A stretch of DNA of 64,000 nt, from the NCBI RefSeq assembly GCF_026540855.1, contig NZ_JALNUP010000005.1:124001-188000 (forward strand), given 5' to 3'. The position numbers and the translations under genes are program-made. Source of the DNA: Sphingomonas sp. GC_Shp_5. Its GTDB lineage: Bacteria > Pseudomonadota > Alphaproteobacteria > Sphingomonadales > Sphingomonadaceae. The notes below the pieces were generated by a model. It saw only the letters and a list, made by a program, of their open reading frames with translations, was not told the origin of the DNA and did no database searches. Shown here piece after piece: positions 59,390 to 64,000 of this stretch (the first letter of the stretch is position 1; every line of letters begins with the position of its first letter).

Positions 59390-60298
59390 TCAGTCGTGCG
59401 CGCGCCCGAAATCGGCCGCCGCGTCGTCCTGGCCCTGCTCGACGATCGAGCGCCGCACCGCGCGGGTGCGGGTGAACAGCTCGAACAGTTCATCGCCCTT
59501 GCCCCAGCGGATCGCCCGCTGGAGCTGGCTGAGGTCCTCGGAAAAGCGCTGCAGCATCTCGAGCACCGCCTCGCGGTTGGTGAGGAACACGTCGCGCCAC
59601 ATCGTCGGGTCGGAGGCGGCGATGCGGGTAAAGTCGCGAAAGCCGCCGGCGGAATATTTGATCACCTCCGATTGGGTGACCTCCTCGAGGTCGCTAGCGG
59701 TGCCGACGATCGTATAGGCGATCAGATGCGGCAGATGGCTGGTGATCGCGAGCACGCGGTCATGGTGGTCGGGTGCCATCAGCTCCACCTGCGCGCCCAG
59801 CCGCCGCCAGAATTCGGCAACCCGCTCCACCGCGGCGGGCGGTGCGCCCTCGGGCGGGGTGACGATGCACCAGCGGTGGTGAAACAGTGTCGCAAACCCC
59901 GCCTCGGGCCCGCTCTGCTCGGTCCCGGCCACCGGATGCGCCGGAATAACCGTCGCGCCTGGTAGGGCCTCAGCCAGCATCCTTGCCACCTCCGCTTTGC
60001 AGCTGCCTACATCGCTGATGATCGCCTCGGCCGGCAGGTCCGCGGCGAACTCCGCCGCCACCGCGCCCATGGCACCGACCGGGATACACAGGATGACGAG
60101 ATCGGCATCGATCACCGCCGCGCCGGCGCTGTCGGCGACGTCGTCGGCAAGCTCGATCCTGACTGCCGTCTCGCGAACCGCGGGATCGGCATCATAGCCG
60201 GTCAGCCGCACCGTCGGCATCGCGCTGCGCACCGCGCGCGCCACCGACGAGCCGATCAGCCCCAGCCCGATGATGGTGACCCGCGCGAACGGCAGCAT
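59390..60298 (-). CDS. tyrA: Prephenate/arogenate dehydrogenase
   Basis: 302 residues. Rossmann motif VTIIGLGLIGSSVARAVR, LCIPVGAMGAVAAEF, VIPAHPVAGTEQSGP with the catalytic His, and SHLPHLIAYTIV. Oxidative decarboxylation of prephenate or arogenate on the way to tyrosine. No chorismate mutase domain is fused. ATG at 60298 overlaps the hisC stop (TGATG), so hisC-tyrA form a unit. The specificity between prephenate and arogenate is not shown; HisC neighbours are often dual-use transaminases. Confidence 0.93.
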   Translation of the reverse strand: MLPFARVTIIGLGLIGSSVARAVRSAMPTVRLTGYDADPAVRETAVRIELADDVADSAGAAVIDADLVILCIPVGAMGAVAAEFAADLPAEAIISDVGSCKAEVARMLAEALPGATVIPAHPVAGTEQSGPEAGFATLFHHRWCIVTPPEGAPPAAVERVAEFWRRLGAQVELMAPDHHDRVLAITSHLPHLIAYTIVGTASDLEEVTQSEVIKYSAGGFRDFTRIAASDPTMWRDVFLTNREAVLEMLQRFSEDLSQLQRAIRWGKGDELFELFTRTRAVRRSIVEQGQDDAAADFGRAHD

Positions 60299-61422
60299 CA
60301 GGCTCGGCCCGCTTCCGCCTTCGCCACCTCGGTACGCAGCACCTCGACCACCGCGCGCAGCTCGTTCTCGGTGCCGATGGTGATGCGCAATCCGTGGGGC
60401 AGGCCCTGGCCCGGCAGCCAGCGGGTCGCAAATCCCGCCGCCATCAGCGCCTGGTAGGCGGTCTCGCCGGTCAGCGCGCCTTCGAACAGCACCAGCACGA
60501 AATTGGCCTTGCTCGGCACCGCGCGCAGCCCGGCCTGCGCCATGCTGGCGATCTGGTCGGCGAACCAGCCGCGCCACTGGCGGTTATGGTCGCGGCTGTG
60601 GGTGACGAAATCGGCCGCCGCCAGCGCGGCGACCGCGGCGCGCTGCGCGCCGATGCCGAACGCGAACGGTGCGCGGATCCGGTGCATCGCGTCGATGATC
60701 GCCGGCGCGCCATAGCCCCAGCCGACCCGCTCGGAGGCAAGGCCGAAAATCTTGGAGAAGGTCCGCGTCACCAGCACGTTGGGCTGGCTGCGCGCGAGCT
60801 CCAGCCCGCCGTCGTCGTCCGCAGGATCGAGATATTCGGTATAGGCCTGGTCGAGCACCAACAGCACGTCGCGCGGCAGCCCGGCGTGGAGCCGCGCGAT
60901 CTCGTCGCGGGGCGTATAGGTGCCGGTCGGGTTGTTGGGGTTGGCGAGGAACACCACCCTCGTCTTGTCGGTGACGGCGGCAAGGATCGTGTCGACATCG
61001 GTGGCATAGTCGCGGTCGGCGGCGATCACCGGGGTGGCGCCAACCCGCCGCGTCGCGATCTCGTACACGGCGAAACCATAGCGGACGAAGATGATCTCGT
61101 CGCCGGGGCCGGCGAAGGTGCCGGCGGCAAGGTGGAGCACCTCGTCCGATCCGGTGCCATAGACGATCCGTTCCGCCTCGATACCGTAGTGATCGGCGAG
61201 GCGCGCGCGCAGCTCGGTCGCCGCGGCATCGGGGTAGCGTTCGAGCTCGGTGGCGGCGGAGCGATAGGCCTCGCGCGCCGTTTCGGGGGTGCCGAAGGGA
61301 TTCTCGTTGGACGAGAGCTTGACGACCTTGCGGCCGTCGTCGCTGGTCGCCCGCCCGGGCACGTAGGGCGCGATCCCGAGGATCCAGGGTTTGGGGGCGG
61401 GCGCGTCGGCATGTGCGGTCAT
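60298..61422 (-). CDS. hisC: Histidinol-phosphate aminotransferase
   Basis: 374 residues. Class I/II aminotransferase: KLSSNENPFGTPETAREAY near the start, NPNNPTGTYTPRDEI, LLVLDQAYTEYLDP and the PLP Lys in TRTFSKIFGLASERVGWGYG. Sits next to tyrA, so it may also transaminate aromatic substrates (inference from context). ATG at 61422; diverges from metX with starts 62 bases apart. Confidence 0.93.
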   Translation of the reverse strand: MTAHADAPAPKPWILGIAPYVPGRATSDDGRKVVKLSSNENPFGTPETAREAYRSAATELERYPDAAATELRARLADHYGIEAERIVYGTGSDEVLHLAAGTFAGPGDEIIFVRYGFAVYEIATRRVGATPVIAADRDYATDVDTILAAVTDKTRVVFLANPNNPTGTYTPRDEIARLHAGLPRDVLLVLDQAYTEYLDPADDDGGLELARSQPNVLVTRTFSKIFGLASERVGWGYGAPAIIDAMHRIRAPFAFGIGAQRAAVAALAAADFVTHSRDHNRQWRGWFADQIASMAQAGLRAVPSKANFVLVLFEGALTGETAYQALMAAGFATRWLPGQGLPHGLRITIGTENELRAVVEVLRTEVAKAEAGRA

Positions 61423-61483
61423 GGCACGGCGCCTTACGCCCCGCGCGCTTGCGTTGACAAGGCGAGGGTCCTAGCGGGCGGAT

Positions 61484-62614
61484 ATGACTGACGACCAGCG
61501 CTTCGGCCTGTCGCGCCACGTGACGCTGCCGGGGCCGCTCCGCCTCGATGGCGGCATGCTGCTGTCGCCGGTCGAGATCGCCTATGAAACCTATGGCACG
61601 CTCAGCGCGGACGGCGGCAACGCGATCCTGATCTGCCATGCGCTGACCGGCGACCAGCATGTCGCCTCGGCGCATCCGCGCACCGGCAAGCCCGGCTGGT
61701 GGACGCGGCTGGTGGGCCCGGGCAAGCCGATCGATCCGGCACGCGATTTCGTGATCTGCGCCAACGTGCTCGGCAGCTGCATGGGGTCGTCGGGGCCGGC
61801 GAGCATCGATCCCGCGACGGGCCGTGCCTATGCGATGACCTTCCCGGTGATCACGATCCGCGACATGGTCAAGGCGCAAGCGATGCTGCTCGATCATCTC
61901 GGCGTCGCGCGGCTGAAGGCGGTGGTCGGCGGCTCGATGGGCGGCATGCAGGCCCTGTCCTGGCCGGCGACCTTCCCCGCCCGGGTCGGCGCGGTGGTGG
62001 TGATCGCCTCCACCGCGCGCCACACCGCGCAGAACATCGCCTTCCACGAGGTCGGCCGCCAGGCGATCATGGCCGATCCCACCTGGGCAGGCGGCGATTA
62101 TTATGGCGGCGAACCCCCCGCCGCCGGGCTCGCGGTCGCGCGCATGGCCGCGCACATCACTTATCTGTCCGAGGCGGGGCTCACCGAGAAGTTCGGCCGC
62201 CGCCTTCAGGCGCGGCCAGGCAAATTGGATGGGGCGAAAAGCTTCGGCTTCGACGCCGACTTCCAGGTCGAAAGCTACCTGCGCCACCAGGGCCTTAGCT
62301 TCGTCGACCGGTTTGACGCCAATTCCTATCTCTACATCACCCGGGCGATGGACTATTTCGATCTGGCCGAGGAGCATGGCGGTCTGCTCGCCAACGCCTT
62401 CCGCGCCAGCCCGGCGCGTTTCTGCCTGGTCAGCTTCGATACCGACTGGCTCTATCCTACCGCCGAATCGCGCACGATCGTCCACGCCCTCAACGCCGCC
62501 GGCGCCGCGGTCAGCTTCGTCGAGCTCTCCAGCCCCTATGGCCATGACGCCTTCCTGCTCGAGGCGCCGGAAATGAACCGGGTGGTCGACGGCTTCCTCA
62601 AGGCAAGCCGATGA
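61484..62614 (+). CDS. metX: Homoserine O-acetyltransferase MetX
   Basis: 376 residues, alpha/beta hydrolase fold. Nucleophile Ser in [14 protein letters not shown], catalytic Asp in SFDTDWLYP and His in [11 protein letters not shown]. Acylates homoserine with acetyl- or succinyl-CoA for methionine synthesis; which donor is used cannot be fixed. ATG at 61484 with GGGCGGAT upstream. A TTGACA lies at 61454-61459 but no good -10 follows. No SAM-responsive element was recognised in the short leader. Confidence 0.94.
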   Translation: MTDDQRFGLSRHVTLPGPLRLDGGMLLSPVEIAYETYGTLSADGGNAILICHALTGDQHVASAHPRTGKPGWWTRLVGPGKPIDPARDFVICANVLGSCMGSSGPASIDPATGRAYAMTFPVITIRDMVKAQAMLLDHLGVARLKAVVGGSMGGMQALSWPATFPARVGAVVVIASTARHTAQNIAFHEVGRQAIMADPTWAGGDYYGGEPPAAGLAVARMAAHITYLSEAGLTEKFGRRLQARPGKLDGAKSFGFDADFQVESYLRHQGLSFVDRFDANSYLYITRAMDYFDLAEEHGGLLANAFRASPARFCLVSFDTDWLYPTAESRTIVHALNAAGAAVSFVELSSPYGHDAFLLEAPEMNRVVDGFLKASR

Positions 62615-63051
62615 CCGAGATCCTCCTCTCCGACGATCATGCCTTGCTGCAGTTCGACCGGATCCACGCTTGGCTGGCGTCGAGCTATTGGTCACCCGGC
62701 ATCGCGCGCGAGCTGGTCGAGCGCGCCGCAGCGGGGTCGCACGCGCTTGGCGCTTATCGCGACGGTCAGCAGGTCGGCTATGCGCGGATGATCACCGATC
62801 ACGCCACCTTCGCCTGGCTCGCCGACGTCTGGGTGGACGAGGGCGTGCGCGGGCAGGGGCTCGGCCGACGCATGGTGTCGTGGTTCCTCGATCATCCGGC
62901 GTTCGCCGGCATCCGCCGCATCGCCTTGGTCACCGCAGACGCGCACGGCGTCTATGCGGCGCTCGGCTTCCACCCGCCGATCCGGCCCGATCGGTTCATG
63001 GAGCGGATGGCACCCGATTTCGCGCAGATGCTGCGCGACGCGCCCGCATGA
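62611..63051 (+). CDS. GNAT-family N-acetyltransferase
   Basis: 146 residues. The acetyl-CoA-binding site is [20 protein letters not shown] (R/Q-x-x-G-x-G/A), followed by [18 protein letters not shown] and a C-terminal P-D-R-F-M end. Substrate unknown. Inserted between metX and metW with overlaps on both sides (ATGA each), so it belongs to the methionine operon; a role there is inferred from position only. Confidence 0.88.
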   Translation: MTEILLSDDHALLQFDRIHAWLASSYWSPGIARELVERAAAGSHALGAYRDGQQVGYARMITDHATFAWLADVWVDEGVRGQGLGRRMVSWFLDHPAFAGIRRIALVTADAHGVYAALGFHPPIRPDRFMERMAPDFAQMLRDAPA

Positions 63052-63644
63052 ACGCCCCAACGCTGCGCCCCGATCTCGCGATCATCGCCGATCACGTCGC
63101 CCCGCACGCACGCGTGCTCGATGTCGGCTGCGGTGACGGCGCGCTGATGGCGGCGCTGCGCGACACCAAGGCGGCCGACGCGCGCGGGCTGGAGATTGAC
63201 GCCGGCAACGTCGCCGCCGCGGTCGCGCGCGGCCTGTCGGTGATCCAGGGCGATGCCGATGTCGATCTTGCCGGCTATCCCGACGCAAGCTTCGATTACG
63301 CCATCCTCAGCCAGACGCTGCAGACCGCGCGCGCGCCAGACGTGGTGCTCGATCACCTGCTGCGGATCGGCCGGCGCGCCTTCGTCAGCTTCCCCAATTT
63401 CGCGCATTGGCGGGTGCGCGTGTCGCTATTGTGGGGCGGGCGGATGCCGGTGACGCGGCTGCTGCCCGAACAATGGTTCGACACCCCCAACATCCACCAC
63501 GTCACGGTCGACGATTTCCGTGCCTTCCTCAAGGCACGCGGCGTGGTGGTGGAAGAGTGCTGGTTCCTCTCCGGCGACCGCCGCACCAGCTCGGCCGCGG
63601 CCAATTTTCGTGCGGAACATGCGGTGTTCTTACTGCGGCGTTAG
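63048..63644 (+). CDS. metW: Methionine biosynthesis protein MetW (class I methyltransferase fold)
   Basis: 198 residues. SAM motif VLDVGCGDGALMAAL, DASFDYAILSQTLQTARAPD and SFPNFAHWRVRVSLLWGGRM are the MetW signatures. MetW partners MetX in homoserine acylation in many bacteria; the methyltransferase activity is unproved. ATG at 63048 overlaps the GNAT stop. Confidence 0.94.
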   Translation: MNAPTLRPDLAIIADHVAPHARVLDVGCGDGALMAALRDTKAADARGLEIDAGNVAAAVARGLSVIQGDADVDLAGYPDASFDYAILSQTLQTARAPDVVLDHLLRIGRRAFVSFPNFAHWRVRVSLLWGGRMPVTRLLPEQWFDTPNIHHVTVDDFRAFLKARGVVVEECWFLSGDRRTSSAAANFRAEHAVFLLRR

Positions 63645-63694
63645 GGAACAAAATGGCTGCGCGCGGGTTTGCGCATACCAAATCGGAACCATCA

Positions 63695-64000
63695 ATGACC
63701 AAGACTGCCCTGATTGTCGAAGATGAGATATTTGTGGCGCTCGACCTTGAGCGGATCCTCATCGACGCGGGCTACACGGTAGCCGCCATCGCCGCCGACA
63801 GCGCCAGCGCGATCAAGGCCGCGCCCGATTGCGCCTTCGCCTTCGTCGACGTCAACCTGCGCGACGGCCCGACCGGCCCGAGCATCGCGCGGCGGATGGC
63901 CGACGATTTCGGCATCAAGGTGGTGTTCGTGACCGCCAATCCCGCCCAGATCGATCCGTGCGGCGATGGTGCACTCGGTTATATCCGTAAGCCCTTCAGC
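63695..64000 (+). CDS. Response-regulator receiver domain protein, 5' part (3' end outside window)
   Basis: 102 codons are visible and the frame is open at the window end. Receiver fold with acidic pair E9-D10 (LIVEDEIFV), phosphoacceptor D52 in FAFVDVNLRDGPTG, T80 in KVVFVTANP and K99 in YIRKPFS, so a functional receiver. If a stop follows soon it is a single-domain regulator, as many sphingomonads have; an output domain cannot be excluded. Confidence 0.9.
   Translation, partial: MTKTALIVEDEIFVALDLERILIDAGYTVAAIAADSASAIKAAPDCAFAFVDVNLRDGPTGPSIARRMADDFGIKVVFVTANPAQIDPCGDGALGYIRKPFS

Noticed and set aside
61423..61483. A SAM-II riboswitch upstream of metX
   Set aside because: The leader is only 61 bases and shows no pseudoknot-type conserved bases; metX in alphaproteobacteria often has one, but not here.

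Overview
The window looks like chromosomal DNA from a sphingomonad (Sphingomonas or a close relative, Alphaproteobacteria). It is very GC-rich, densely coding, with many ATGA/GTGA start-stop overlaps. The gene order hemE - oriC - PEP-synthase-regulator-type kinase - maf - aroE - coaE - dnaQ is the one known at alphaproteobacterial chromosome origins such as Caulobacter. The cells are inferred to be Gram-negative from LptE, LolA, PBP1A and outer-membrane beta-barrel proteins. The genus is an inference from protein style.

Layout. 1-6.2 kb: the end of an SOS mutagenesis cassette (imuB, dnaE2), then a thioredoxin/TPR co-chaperone, a LON-domain protein and two very small proteins. 6.3-19 kb: a UbiH-type hydroxylase, ftsK-lolA around a glycine-zipper protein and a Na+/H+ antiporter, xthA-ribA-DUF218, HAD-yggS, a divergent thiE-like gene and a small outer-membrane protein. 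19-23.5 kb: DUF3576-leuS-lptE-holA. 23.6-33.2 kb: all genes on the minus strand, mnmE-mnmG-rsmG-parA-parB with three parS sites, terC, rho and hemE-hemJ. 33.16-33.56 kb: oriC with two perfect DnaA boxes, near-match boxes and GANTC sites. 33.6-40.5 kb: all genes on the plus strand, from the kinase regulator through maf-aroE-coaE-dnaQ, hpf, ptsN, a cell-wall hydrolase and mmcB. Transcription therefore runs away from oriC on both sides. 40.5-45.5 kb: ankyrin, SCO, YcgN-type, YgjP-type, PBP1A and msrB genes.

45.8-55.1 kb is the accessory-looking part. A winged-helix regulator precedes a one-direction cluster of three secreted DUF11-like proteins, a 1662-residue protein with DUF11 and prealbumin-like domains and a predicted C-terminal outer-membrane beta-barrel, an unrecognised 78-residue protein and a tandem PilZ protein. 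Three of the secreted proteins share the same short module just after the signal peptide. This is my best candidate for an undescribed surface or export system, possibly under cyclic-di-GMP control.

55.2-64 kb: tRNA-Leu(GAG), a zinc-ribbon membrane protein, ftsEX-DUF218-plsC, tyrA-hisC, a metX-GNAT-metW operon and the start of a response regulator cut by the window end.

Scattered in intergenic gaps are at least four copies of one imperfect palindromic repeat family and one or two of a second. I saw no rRNA operon, prophage, insertion sequence or CRISPR array.
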